DNA of 64,000 nt from Bathynomus jamesi (GCA_023014485.1 JAJOZX010001867.1:105001-169000); one strand, 5' to 3'. Shown: positions 6,792-17,045, counted from the first letter of the stretch. Notes: generated from the sequence alone by a model not told the origin. Made by a program: numbers and translations.

Positions 6792-9700
6792 GTGAATGAC
6801 GATGAGGTAGAGCAGCCCATCATTACGGATGACCTCGACGACAGTGTAGTTGTGATCTCCTCCCCTGAACCCTCACCAGCGATACCGGTAACACGTCCAA
6901 AGCGGAGGTATGAGATACCCACGTCAGGTATAAAGCGACCGAAATACGCGTCTGTTGCAGCGGTAATAGATCCCCAACCCTCAACCTCTTACGCAACAAC
7001 ACCCCCAGCAGCACCTAATATATCCCCTTATTCATCCGCCGCCCCCCGTTCTGTTAAGTCTACAATAATAGAGCCCCAACCATCAACCTCCTACGCAACA
7101 GGGCCCCCATCAGCAGCACCTTCCGCTAATATATCCACTAATTCATCCGCCCCCCGTTCTGTTGAGGATGGTATAACGCTGGAATTGGTGCGATCCGCAG
7201 CCCCCACCCCAGCCTTGACTAGAAATCGGTATAGAGTCAGGGTAGACCCTAGAGTCATGTATAGCAATGGTATTGAGCGCGGACTACGCCGGGTTGTAGA
7301 GCGTATTATAGAGTTTGCTCTTCAGAATCGTGACGAGCGTGAAGTCAGGACGAGTATGTCCTTTGGATTCGGGTCAGATGACGGTGATGTAGACGATTAT
7401 TGGGTGATAGTGCCATTTAGACGTTTGGCGGCTGAAGATGTAGAATATATATTAGGGCGTATAATGCAAGCCGCCCAAAGTAGTATAGCCTTCAATATGG
7501 ACAACTTCACGGTAAATATTGACCATGTATACCGTGTTGCGGGTCATAGTGCCATACCGTATACTCTTAACTTCAATTCTCAAGCTATTTATAGACGGCA
7601 TATAAACGTCGATCGTGGTTGCGGCTTTATAGCAGTACTCTTAGCACGTATGTTTACTGTACAAAATACACGAACTCAAAAAATTTGGTTGCCTACAGTC
7701 GTGGAGCATGCCCGTAAACTAGCTGAAGACTGTGAACTTGAATTTGACTGTAATATGGGTCCTGAAGAGCTGAGAAGGGTAGAACAGGAAATGAATGTCC
7801 GCATAGTTGTGTTTGGGTTGGATGATCGTCGTAGGACTGTGTATGTTTTTAAAAGCTGTGTGAGAGATCGTACAAGGCCCCTACTTATTTTAGGATTGTC
7901 AGGGACAACGTATCTCCCCATCCGTAATATAAGGTGGCTTTACGCGAGTTATGACAAAAGTCGAAAATATGGGAGACATCATGATTTGTGTAAGGGGTGC
8001 CTCGAGTTTGCGGATGATATAGTGAGACATTGTAAAGAATGTCACATGGTATGTGAGCAGTGTAAAAGCACCAAATGTGAAAGCCGTGTAGTTGAAGCTG
8101 AGAAGAGAGACTGTGATGTGTGTAGACGCACATTTTTCAATAATAGCTGTTTTGATTTCCATAAATCAATTGGCACGTGCAGGAAAATGAGAATCTGTGA
8201 ATGTGGTATGTTTCACACAATGGATAATTGGGGAAAATTTAAGCACAAGTGTGACGTAATTCACTGTCCTACATGCCAGGAGGAATATAAGGCGGATGGA
8301 GTAAAGCATGTATGTTATATGAAAGATGCTAAGCCTAAAAATAACCCCTGTATAACTGTATACTACGATATAGAAACATATACGAACGCTGAAACCAAAG
8401 AGGTAATTCCACATTTACTTGTGAGCCAGACTATCTGTGATGAGTGTATGGATATCGAATGTGACGAGTGCCCCAAATGTGGTAAACGGACAAACGTTTT
8501 TAAAACGAATGTCAGCGATAGTCCTGTGAAACTATTTGTGTCCTATATTGTCAAGTTAGCCGACAAGTTCAAAAAAATGACTGTGTATATTCTCGCCCAT
8601 AACGGGGCAAAGTTTGACACGCAGTTCCTTTATAAGGAGTTGCTTGAACACGAATCCTCTGAGATATTTACAGGTGATCCATTGAAAAGAGGCAACAAAT
8701 TAATACAGATGCAGATAAGAGGCAATGTACAATTTAAAGATACTTTATTATTCACACCTTGTAAATTAGCAAAGCTACCCAAGGTGATGGGAGTAGCAGC
8801 TGAAGTTTCCAAAGGATACTTCCCATACACTTTCCTCACCAGCGAGACTTTAAACTACGTAGGCCCACCACCCCCCAAACATTATTTTGACTGCATGGAT
8901 GAACGTGAAGACTTTGATCGATACTACGACAGTTTTAATGAAAGTAACCCTTATAATATAGCTGATGAATGTGAGCGTTATTGCGTGAATGATGTGCGCG
9001 TGCTTAGAGTATGTTTCCAGGCCTTTAGAAGGATGTACATAGCCCGTTTCAAATGCGATCCACTGCAAGTCGCAACCACCATCGCATCATTATGTTTTAC
9101 GGTGTTCAAGAATAACTTCATGCCGAAAGACACCTTAGCCATTATTCACCGAAACAATCCCCGCAGTTACGGGCACAAGGCTATTTACTGGCTCATACAC
9201 CTACAGCAACAGACAGGTGTATACATAAAGCACGCCCGCAACACGGGTGAAGTACCCATTAAGATTAATGGACGTGTTTTTTGGGTTGATGGGTTAAGTG
9301 AAAACCGTGTCACTGGTGTGAAGACTGTGTACTCCTTTAACGGTTGCTGGTGGCATGGATGCCCCCGTCCTGAGTGCGGAGTCACCGGAGATATCAACGG
9401 TAGGTCTCCTGCCGACTGTCTTGCATCGACCCGCACCCGCGATCAACTTATAGGATCACAGTTCACTCACAAAGTCTTGTGGGAGCATGAATATGATGCA
9501 CGGATGGAGACAGACGAGGTGTACCGTGAGGAAATAAAAGCGATCAAGCGTTCAATGGTGCTGGATCCTCTCAAATGTGGTGATAGCTTGTTTGGAGGAC
9601 GTACAAATCCTTTCAGACTATACTTCCCACCTACGGAGGGCGTGAAGCTCCATTACTACGATTTCTGTTCTTTATACCCATACGTGATGAAGAGCAATCC

Positions 9701-9884
9701 GTACCCCGTGGGCGCTCCTGAGAAACTGGTGGGGCCTAGCCTACCATCCATCAATGAATTTTCAAAAAATTTGAATGATCGTTACTTTGGGATCTCTTTC
9801 GTAGACGTACTCCCCCCACGCAATTTATGGATGCCGATCTTACCTGTCGTTATCGACGACAAGCTCATGTTTCCCTGTGCGTGA
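6792..9884 (+). CDS. POLB: Protein-primed family B DNA polymerase, N-terminal part (frameshifted gene)
   Basis: This long frame encodes the N-terminal extension, the exonuclease and the first palm motif of a Maverick PolB. A Pro/Ser/Thr-rich start with two imperfect QPSTSYAT repeats is followed by a RGCGFIAVLL region and a Cys/His-rich zinc-finger-like segment at about 7,990-8,330. Exo I (YYDIETY) lies at about 8,361, Exo II (HNGAKFD) at 8,599, Exo III (YCVNDV) at 8,980 and motif A (DFCSLYPYV) at 9,660. The family copies the linear genome using a terminal protein primer. The frame stops at 9,884, and the rest continues in another frame at 9,827-10,843. No in-frame ATG occurs near the open start (first open codon 6,765). 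The listed start is a GTG, so initiation may depend on an upstream exon. Confidence 0.9.
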   Translation: MNDDEVEQPIITDDLDDSVVVISSPEPSPAIPVTRPKRRYEIPTSGIKRPKYASVAAVIDPQPSTSYATTPPAAPNISPYSSAAPRSVKSTIIEPQPSTSYATGPPSAAPSANISTNSSAPRSVEDGITLELVRSAAPTPALTRNRYRVRVDPRVMYSNGIERGLRRVVERIIEFALQNRDEREVRTSMSFGFGSDDGDVDDYWVIVPFRRLAAEDVEYILGRIMQAAQSSIAFNMDNFTVNIDHVYRVAGHSAIPYTLNFNSQAIYRRHINVDRGCGFIAVLLARMFTVQNTRTQKIWLPTVVEHARKLAEDCELEFDCNMGPEELRRVEQEMNVRIVVFGLDDRRRTVYVFKSCVRDRTRPLLILGLSGTTYLPIRNIRWLYASYDKSRKYGRHHDLCKGCLEFADDIVRHCKECHMVCEQCKSTKCESRVVEAEKRDCDVCRRTFFNNSCFDFHKSIGTCRKMRICECGMFHTMDNWGKFKHKCDVIHCPTCQEEYKADGVKHVCYMKDAKPKNNPCITVYYDIETYTNAETKEVIPHLLVSQTICDECMDIECDECPKCGKRTNVFKTNVSDSPVKLFVSYIVKLADKFKKMTVYILAHNGAKFDTQFLYKELLEHESSEIFTGDPLKRGNKLIQMQIRGNVQFKDTLLFTPCKLAKLPKVMGVAAEVSKGYFPYTFLTSETLNYVGPPPPKHYFDCMDEREDFDRYYDSFNESNPYNIADECERYCVNDVRVLRVCFQAFRRMYIARFKCDPLQVATTIASLCFTVFKNNFMPKDTLAIIHRNNPRSYGHKAIYWLIHLQQQTGVYIKHARNTGEVPIKINGRVFWVDGLSENRVTGVKTVYSFNGCWWHGCPRPECGVTGDINGRSPADCLASTRTRDQLIGSQFTHKVLWEHEYDARMETDEVYREEIKAIKRSMVLDPLKCGDSLFGGRTNPFRLYFPPTEGVKLHYYDFCSLYPYVMKSNPYPVGAPEKLVGPSLPSINEFSKNLNDRYFGISFVDVLPPRNLWMPILPVVIDDKLMFPCA

Positions 9885-10843
9885 AGTGCGCGGAAGAGGA
9901 TAACGGCGAATGTAACCATATACCCCACCAGCGTAAGATCAGAGGCGTATATACAAGTCCTGAGTTGGCCCTAGCCGTGCGCCATGGTTATAGAATACTG
10001 AAGATACATGAGGTGTGGAGGTTTCAGAAGCTACCCAACCTTTTCACACCATATATAAACACCTTTTTGAAGGATAAGGTTGAGGCATCAGGGTATCCGC
10101 GAGGAGTTGATACCGAAGATGAAAAGTCTGCCTATATTCAACGTTACCGCGACCGCGAAGGTATACAACTTGATCGTGTCCAAATTGTAAAGAATCCTGG
10201 CAAGCGCTTTAGTGCAAAGTTGTGTCTAAACAGTCTATGGGGAAAATTTGCGCAGAATACCGGCAGAGGGAGCATTCATTTGGCACAAAGTTATAGCGAT
10301 GTCTGGGATTATGCCAATGCCCCCGATAAAGAGGTCATGGAGATCGTAAATGTAGGTAATACTTACGTAATAAAGTACAACAACACTGAATTTGCCACAG
10401 ATACCTCAAGGGTTACAAACATACCTGTGGCCAGCTTCACAACAGCCTACGCCCGTATAAAACTTTGGGGTCTATTGCATTCTCTTGGGCGGAGAGTATT
10501 GTATGCCGATACAGATAGCGTGATATTCACAGAGAGGGAGGGTGAATACATGCCCACTATTGGGGAGTTCCTCGGCGAGCTCACTGATGAGATCAAGGAT
10601 GAGTATGGGGACAACGCATACGCCGACTCTTTTGCCTCAACAGGACCTAAGACTTATGGGGTACGGGTCAGGGTGGGGGATGAAATGAAATATATCGTGA
10701 AGGCAAAGGGTATTACGCTCAACCATGCGAATCGGGAGGTTGTTAACTTTGAGTCGTTGAAGGATCTAGTATGTTTGGATGAACAACCTCACCAACTAAT
10801 TGTAGGCACCCACAATTTTCGGGCGCAGAAGCTGGGGGCGTGA
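9827..10843 (+). CDS. POLB: Protein-primed family B DNA polymerase, C-terminal part
   Basis: This frame continues the polymerase after a single-base frameshift near 9,865-9,885, within or next to a short C run. A CVKCAEE zinc-ribbon-like segment comes first, then motif B (KLCLNSLWGKF, about 10,217) and motif C (YADTDSVIF, about 10,503), with both catalytic aspartates present, then a KAKGI motif at about 10,702. Every core palm motif is therefore preserved. The lesion is either a recent inactivating mutation or an assembly/sequencing error in a homopolymer. The true reading frame probably joins at the overlap; the ATG at 9,827 is not a natural start. Confidence 0.88.
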   Translation: MDADLTCRYRRQAHVSLCVKCAEEDNGECNHIPHQRKIRGVYTSPELALAVRHGYRILKIHEVWRFQKLPNLFTPYINTFLKDKVEASGYPRGVDTEDEKSAYIQRYRDREGIQLDRVQIVKNPGKRFSAKLCLNSLWGKFAQNTGRGSIHLAQSYSDVWDYANAPDKEVMEIVNVGNTYVIKYNNTEFATDTSRVTNIPVASFTTAYARIKLWGLLHSLGRRVLYADTDSVIFTEREGEYMPTIGEFLGELTDEIKDEYGDNAYADSFASTGPKTYGVRVRVGDEMKYIVKAKGITLNHANREVVNFESLKDLVCLDEQPHQLIVGTHNFRAQKLGA

Positions 10844-10977
10844 AGGAACTTAGGGGTACGATGGTGTGCCGTAACACCTATAGGAAACGTTACCAGTTAC
10901 CTGGTACCTATGATACCGTACCCTTTGGATACCAATGATGCTTCTAACTCACACGTCTTGTATATAATCGTATCTAT

Positions 10978-11013
<36 letters not shown>

Positions 11014-11123
11014 TGATATATAACTTGAATATCTCGTTTATTAAATCGTATTTGTAAATATATATAACTTGAATATCTCGTTTATTAAATAAATCATGTT
11101 TCAAATAGCGTTTCACTTTCTCC

Positions 11124-11160
<37 letters not shown>

Positions 11161-11252
11161 GTGAAAGTTCTAAGCTCCGCCCACTGTAAGACCGTGAGTC
11201 ATGCTACTATCTGGGAATCCCTGCGTGGTCAGTCGACCGCAGTAAGCCCGAG
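10844..11252. repeat. AT-rich 3' region of POLB with simple repeats
   Basis: The stretch holds a (TA)n run at 10,983-11,010, two copies of 'aacttgaatatctcg' (about 11,023 and 11,067) and a (GT)n run at 11,127-11,158. An AATAAA at 11,088-11,093 is a plausible polymerase poly(A) signal. Non-repetitive DNA at 11,160-11,252 probably contains the promoter of the next gene. Confidence 0.6.
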
Positions 11253-11286
11253 AGATCAGACGTGTATTCAGATCAGACGTGTATTC
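11253..11286 (+). repeat. 17-bp perfect tandem duplication before an accessory gene
   Basis: AGATCAGACGTGTATTC occurs twice head to tail, directly before the ATG at 11,289. It could be a 5'-UTR element or a recent slippage event. It duplicates part of the leader so that the frame is also open upstream of the ATG. Confidence 0.7.
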
Positions 11287-11288
11287 AA

Positions 11289-11879
11289 ATGGCTACCTTT
11301 AATATTGCTTGTACAACGTTTACGAAATGGTATTCAGTAAAGTGCCAGGATGTGGTGGATACCGAAAAACTTCCTATTCATCCCTCCTATGCCTCTTTTA
11401 AAAACACATTGGATTGTGCGAAGTTCCAAGATGTACAAATACTCTACGGATGTTCTGGTGAGACCGTTGAAGGCTTTCGTTGCACAGACGATGTGCTGAA
11501 GTATACTGCAGAGCTAAACTTTATAAAGTCTCACATACACCGTGAAGTAAAAGAAACAACGCGTGCAGAAGAGAAGCAGCAGGTATGGATAATGAGTCTT
11601 GCTGATGGGTGGTGTGACAAGCGGTATTACGTCATGCTACACCATGTCGATTACTCATACCCTACGACTGGAAATGTGAATCTCGTGATCATGGACAATC
11701 TTAAGTATTTTTATCACTATATTAACGTATATCATGATGAGGTTCGTAGTGAGGTTGTGGCTAGTGCCCTGCGTGAATTTTTAACAGAGTTTAGAGACGA
11801 GTATCGTTTGATGGGCAGAAAGGAAAAATATGAACATATGTTCCTCTCAAATAGTGCGCCTGAGTGTGGAGATGTTTAG
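11289..11879 (+). CDS. Unrecognised accessory protein A, about 196 aa
   Basis: An ATG in good context (tcaaATGg) begins a frame encoding MATFNIACTTFTKWYS and ending SAPECGDV. The frame is also open upstream, but no earlier ATG is present in it. The protein is mixed alpha/beta in composition with several Cys and aromatic residues (WIMSLADGWCDKRYYVMLHHVDYSYP). It has no signal peptide or obvious membrane segment, and the C-terminal third is helical and charged. I do not recognise it. Its position downstream of POLB, on the same strand, matches where adintoviruses keep lineage-specific accessory genes. The start is chosen by ATG context. Confidence 0.55.
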   Translation: MATFNIACTTFTKWYSVKCQDVVDTEKLPIHPSYASFKNTLDCAKFQDVQILYGCSGETVEGFRCTDDVLKYTAELNFIKSHIHREVKETTRAEEKQQVWIMSLADGWCDKRYYVMLHHVDYSYPTTGNVNLVIMDNLKYFYHYINVYHDEVRSEVVASALREFLTEFRDEYRLMGRKEKYEHMFLSNSAPECGDV

Positions 11880-12084
11880 TAAAATGTTCCTAGTTCTTAT
11901 CCAAAATGTCTGGTGCGTAGGCTGGTAGTGATATTCTTGTACCGGTACAACAATTCGACTCGCGGAACAAGCCCATTCACGTATCATCGAGTCAGCCGCC
12001 CGTCGAACCATTCCTGCCTGTGCCTCACACGGCTCATAGTTATCTCAGAGCTTGAGCCGAGTGGACGTGCGCTCTTCGAATACG

Positions 12085-12660
12085 ATGGAACTTCCTTTGA
12101 GCAGCATTCTCAACGCCTCGTACGATGTGTCCGTGACGAAATCGTTGCGCGTGTTCAGGCGTAATTCCGGTACCATTAGCTATGTACTGGAAACGGAATG
12201 TAGACCGACAAACAAACGGGTTTATTTAAGTATCGAGGAGATGAATAGAATCTTTGTGATAGTTGAGAAGTGGAGTGAAGATCGTTATAAAATACCTGCT
12301 AACGTAGGTACAAGAAGAGAGCAGATTAGTGACGCACCCTCATACGCCGTTGTATGTACGTTGTGTATAAATAACGATCGGCCGTGCATTGATATAATGC
12401 TGATGTGGAAGAATGCTTCTGATAATAACGCTCTTATTCCTACGCGAAACCGTTTCATCCTCGACAGAATGTTTGAAATCGTCGGATTCCGTAAACTGAA
12501 ACCTATATTAGACGCGCGTGTTACGGATATGTTTTATTTTGATACAGTACTTGAATACGCATACACTGCTCTGCTCGATGGGTTTACCGAGTGTAGGGCT
12601 GGTGAATGGTCTAGTGCTGGATGTTTATTTAAAAAGTTTAGACTCTTTGAAATACCATGA
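12085..12660 (+). CDS. Unrecognised accessory protein B, about 191 aa
   Basis: The ATG at 12,085 begins MELPLSSILNASYDVSV; the frame is open a little further upstream but without ATG. The protein contains a SYAVVCTLCINNDRPCIDIMLMWK beta-rich segment and a helical C-terminal half ending FKKFRLFEIP. Its size and general layout resemble those of accessory protein A, so the two could be diverged relatives, but I see no clear shared motif. Its stop TGA overlaps an ATG (ATGA at 12,657). No family is recognised. Confidence 0.5.
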   Translation: MELPLSSILNASYDVSVTKSLRVFRRNSGTISYVLETECRPTNKRVYLSIEEMNRIFVIVEKWSEDRYKIPANVGTRREQISDAPSYAVVCTLCINNDRPCIDIMLMWKNASDNNALIPTRNRFILDRMFEIVGFRKLKPILDARVTDMFYFDTVLEYAYTALLDGFTECRAGEWSSAGCLFKKFRLFEIP

Positions 12661-13136
12661 ACTTTGGTACAAAGCAATTGATCGGTACAAGGCTGAGCTC
12701 ACCTGCACCGTTCACCCTGAAGAACTATTTCTTTATATAACGCGCAGTTGTCGTAACGATTTAGAAGATTATTTCAATTGCCGCTGTGTTGAGTGAGTTC
12801 ACGATTGAAAAGCTCGAGTCGGTAGAAATAAACCCTCGATTGGAAAAGCGTTCTTATAAACTTGTGTTTAATAATGTAGCTAACGATGAACTCTTTGTGC
12901 GTGCTTTTGATTGTATTCTAGACGTGTTTAAAGATGACTTACCAACCGGTTGTAAAGTGGGAACAAAAATAGTACTGAACGATATGAAAGCCCTTCATAT
13001 CGAATACAGGTTCCCCTATACTTTAAGCGGTGAAATATTATTAAGCCGCATATACTGCGTAATGCAGAGCAATAATGATGTAATTGTAAACTCGATTAAG
13101 ACCGAGTTTAGTATTTTGAAAAAAAGTGAATTGTAA
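12657..13136 (+). other. Overlapping short coding-like frames after accessory gene B
   Basis: Three frames look used in succession. A 27-codon ATG frame opens at 12,657. A second frame ending at 12,796 reads KAIDRYKAELTCTVHPEELFLYITRSCRNDLEDYFNC. A third, open from about 12,786 to 13,136, reads LESVEINPRLEKRSYKLVFNN and onward to FSILKKSEL. The last frame has no early ATG (its best start would be GTG). The pattern suggests either spliced exons of one gene or a gene C broken by frameshifts. Amino-acid use is protein-like in both longer frames. Not recognised. Confidence 0.4.
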
Positions 13137-13139
13137 TAT

Positions 13140-13202
13140 ATTTTGCTTGACATTTCTCCGATTATACGCATATTTCTATTGATTTGTGTTTATATATATA
13201 TT

Positions 13203-13244
<42 letters not shown>

Positions 13245-13560
13245 TTGATATTTCTCCTGTACTGTTATGTACATATTTCTATTGAAGTGTATATTTATTT
13301 GAAATGTATATTTTATTTTATATATCACCAAAATTGTGTGTGTGTGTATATTTCTCCTGTACTGTTATGTACATATTTCTATTGGAGTGTATATTTATTT
13401 GAAATGTATATTTTATTTTATATATATATCCATAATTGTGTGTATATATTTCTGTTATACGCATATTCCTCAAATGTATATTTATTTTCTATATATTTAT
13501 AATAAAAAGAATGATGCAATGTTGTTTATTGTTATGCCTTCTACTACCGGTATTCGAAAT
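13140..13560. repeat. AT-rich tandem repeat block
   Basis: After a (TA)n tract, a unit of about 85-110 bp containing 'tttctcctgtactgttatg' and 'gtatatttatttgaaatg' is repeated about three times between 13,240 and 13,490. Open frames here are translations of the repeat. It may mark the outer part of the Maverick, whose terminal repeats often contain tandem arrays. I cannot identify a matching inverted copy at the left side. Confidence 0.6.
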
Positions 13561-13905
13561 ATAATAATGTATACAACAGGTATCTGGCAATATTTAAGCC
13601 TTCTAAGCCAACTCGCTGATTAGGAGTCTATAATAGTGTATACAATGGTATCTGGCAACTCTGTCTTCGGAATACATGGCGCTATCTGGCAACTCATTTA
13701 CAGCCAACTGGCTGATTAGGCGTATATAATAATAATGTATACAATAATACTGCTAAAAAGAGGTATCTGACAACCATTTACAGCCAACTGGCTGATTAGG
13801 AGTCTATAATAATGTATACAATGGTATCGCGGTATCTGGCAACTCAAGCCATTTACGCCAACTGGCTGATTAGGAGCCTATAAAACAACGCCAACTCGGC
13901 TGAAG
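13560..13905. repeat. Minisatellite with 'ccaactggctgattagg' units
   Basis: About five diverged units share 'ggtatctggcaac', 'agccaactggctgattagg' and 'tataataatgtatacaatgg'. Unit length is about 70-100 bp and varies by internal gain or loss. No gene is seen here. Confidence 0.7.
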
Positions 13906-14739
13906 TCTTAATGTGCACTTGGCTCCTGCCAGGTGAACACCTCTCCTCCTTTCTCTTGGGGGATAACGCCGCCTCCAAGTTCCCCCCACCCCCTTTGCAA
14001 CAACCCCCTTTGCAATATTACATAATAACCTGCAACATTCTTGCACTCTCCCCTTTTTCGGCTATACTACTACTGCCAAGCAAATACTCTCATTTTTATT
14101 TAATCTAAAACAAATTTATTTTGAGTAGCATCATTTATTTAGTTCAGCCTTAACAAATCTAGGCTTGATAATTTTGAACAAAGTATTTTGCTCAATTAAT
14201 ATTCAAAATAATTTTTAAGTAGTGGAGTGGTTAAACCTATGGCAACATCAAAGGTCATCATGTGTGCAAATAGTTAGTGTACATAAATCTTCATAACATG
14301 CAATGATGCTGCATTTAGCTTGAAAAGATTCATATAATACCAAAGCATCATGAATAAGCAATTTCATGAACCAGTTCATCCATAGCCCTATCTAGAAGAC
14401 TGGCACATAAAATGCAGTAAAAGCAGTCTCACTAGAGCCTATTTTAACATTTCCATTCTACAATTCATCTTGACCAGAATACAGTAGTTACCATACATCC
14501 AGTTTTTCCCAGACATGTCCAGGAAACTTTAATATTTATACACAAGTCTCTTTATCATGATCTTGTCCATATTGGCAGTTCCGGGGTCCTCAGGTTATGG
14601 CCATGGGAACCCAACCAGGTAAGAATTTAAGACATCTGTTACTATTTGTGCAGGTTCTTGTCCCATGTCCATACCTCCAACACTTAAAACAAAGTAAAGG
14701 ATTAGGGTACATTCAAATACTCTATACAGTCTTTACAGT
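13906..14739. other. Unassigned non-coding DNA
   Basis: Apart from a short pyrimidine-rich stretch with C runs (13,980-14,020), I see no repeat family, gene or RNA in this region. It may hold the unrecognised right end of the Maverick. Confidence 0.4.
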
Positions 14740-16125
14740 CCCACCTACAATACAAAAGACTTCGACAGAGTAACAGCCTGGGCAGATAAGTGGGAGATGA
14801 AATTTAATGTTGATAAGTGCAAGGTTATGCATATTGGGCCAAAAAATCCAGAATTTGAATACAATATGAATGGAATTTGGATTAAAAATGATGATAAAGA
14901 GAAAGACTTGGGTGTCACTGTGACAAATGAACTTAAACCCTCAAATCACTGTATGGTAATCAGAAATAAAGCAAATGTTATCACTCTCGTGCAGACACAC
15001 ATTGAATACAAATCACCCAATATTATAAAACAACTATACATTTCATATGTGAGACCCCTCCTTGAACACTGCATTCAATTTAATAGTCCCTATTTGATAC
15101 AAGATATTGAAAAACTGGAAAAAGTACAGAAACGAGCAACAAGAATGATTCCATTTCTAAGACAATTGACATATAAAGAAAGACTGGCGTATCTAAGCAT
15201 GTTCTCATTAAAAAGGAGTCTCTTTTCATTAAAGATCACAATAATCAGACTAGAGGTCACAGTATGAAATTATTTAAGCCAAGATGTAGAACAAATTTAA
15301 GAAAACATAGTTTTACAAACAGAGTAATTAAGTTTTGGAACAGTCTGACAGAAGAAGTGGTGACTTCAGATACACTTGATTCAAAAGAAGGTTGGATAGT
15401 TTGATGTCTGCAAGGGACAACTGGTGATGGTGTTTAAGCCCATTTTTATTGCATGAATGGTACTAGTTTATTTCATATATATTATGTGCATTTGGGTGAT
15501 AGATCCCACAGCTCAACACAGGTGTTGTGGGATATAGAGAGGTAGCATCTTGGGTTAGGGGATACTCTCTGTCCTTACACACCCTATTTAAAGAGATTCC
15601 TCTGCCGAGCGGTGCCCCCCATAGTAGTGTGAGGTATTGAAAAACTCATGATCTTCACTTGCCCCACAAACACCTATAAATGGGAGACCCAAAATGGGTG
15701 CACACACATTTCTACATTACTGTACAGTCTTTACAGCCACACCTACACTTTTCCTCCTAAGTATATATATTGTAATTGATATGGACCGTGACTTATTTTT
15801 GGTTGGTACGGTACTGGTATTGATGGGTACCATAATGAAATTGACTGGATTCTTTGGATCTGATATATTTGCATGTCAGTTATAAATAGATATAGTGTGT
15901 AACATATTTGTGGATAGTATCCTATTATGACTTTGATCCTCTGGATCCAGAGATTCTATCTTAGTTTTAAATTGATAATTAATTAGTTTTAAATTGATAC
16001 TTAATTAGTTTTGTAAAAATTGGTTATTGCCAATGTACAGGCAGTTTTTACATAGTGGAGCCACCTCGATGGGCCGAAGTGGCCCCTAGTGTGCCCACTA
16101 TAAAAATTTCTTATGTTCTTATGTT
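14740..16125 (+). mobile_element. CR1-type LINE, 3'-end fragment
   Basis: Positions 14,797-15,267 encode the C-terminal part of a LINE reverse transcriptase (KFNVDKCKVMHIG, EKDLGVTVTNELKPS, QKRATRMIPFLRQLTYKERL). A 3' UTR follows at 15,485-15,960 that reappears inverted at 57,440-57,960. The end at about 16,065-16,125 has a 'gggccgaagtggcccctagtgtg' hairpin-like segment and a TTATGTTC microsatellite, the CR1-style tail. The 5' part, including endonuclease and palm motifs, is missing, as is common for 5'-truncated insertions. The frame is broken after 15,267. Confidence 0.75.
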
Positions 16126-16132
16126 CTTAATT

Positions 16133-17045
16133 GTAGAGCTTGTATTATATTATTCAGGTTGTAGCTATGTAGGTATATGGCTATATAACTGTATGACTAT
16201 ATAGATAACCATGTGATGTCTACAATTAGTGCAGTAGTGGTATTGATGAATGATCCACAAGATCCAAAGTTTTGAAGTTAATGTACAGCTAGTAGATGTG
16301 TAACAATCTGCAATTAGCAGAGATCAATTGGATCTTAATTTTGCATGTAACTGTATTTATGGTTTGTTTATATTAACAGTGGAGACACGCACATGGGCCG
16401 AAGGGCCCTAGTGTGCACTCCAAAAGAGCCTGAGACTATCTAATATGGTAAACATGGTAAAAATTTTATAGTGAGCACACTAGGGGCCCTTCGGCCCATC
16501 TGGGTGTCTCCACCCAAATATACATAAATACAGTTACATGCAAAATACCATAAATACAGTTACATGCAAAATTAAGATCCAATTGATCTCTGCTAATCGC
16601 AGATTGTCACACATCTACTAGCTGTACATTAACTTCAAAACTTTGGATCTTGCGGATCATTCATCAATACCACTATTGTACTAATTGTAGACATCACATG
16701 GTTATCTATACAGTCATATATCTACATAGCTACAAACTGAATAATATAATACAAGCTCTACAATTAAGATAAAAGGAGTAGGTGGCACTGTAAAGACTGT
16801 ATAGACTCAGCCACTCACTATAGAGTATTTGAATGTACACCCATTCAGGGTCTCCCATTTAAAGGTGTCTATGAGGGCGAGGCAAGTGAACATAATGAGT
16901 CTTTCATACATCTGAGAGCTATGGGGGGCACCACTCAGCAGAGAAATCTCTTTAAATGGGCGGGTATAAAGACAGAAAGTATCCCCTAACCCAAGATGCT
17001 GCCTCCCTACATCCCATCACTGTATGGGTGGGTGATGAGATTTAC
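16133..17045. repeat. Two head-to-head copies of the CR1 3' UTR
   Basis: Positions 16,133-16,430 and 16,455-16,770 are inverted copies of each other: 'gtagagcttgtattatattattca' at the outer left end recurs in reverse at the outer right end. The right copy continues to about 17,045 with the reverse of 15,490-15,745 (blocks such as 'tttaaatgggcgggtataaag'). Both copies carry the 'gggccgaagggcccctagtg' tail facing the centre. They are 5'-truncated LINE insertions in opposite orientation. Confidence 0.7.

Noticed and set aside
12518..12700. Separate gene overlapping the end of accessory gene B
   Set aside because: The first part of this frame is a shadow of gene B with an unnatural start; only the portion after 12,657 looks coding, and it is described as such.
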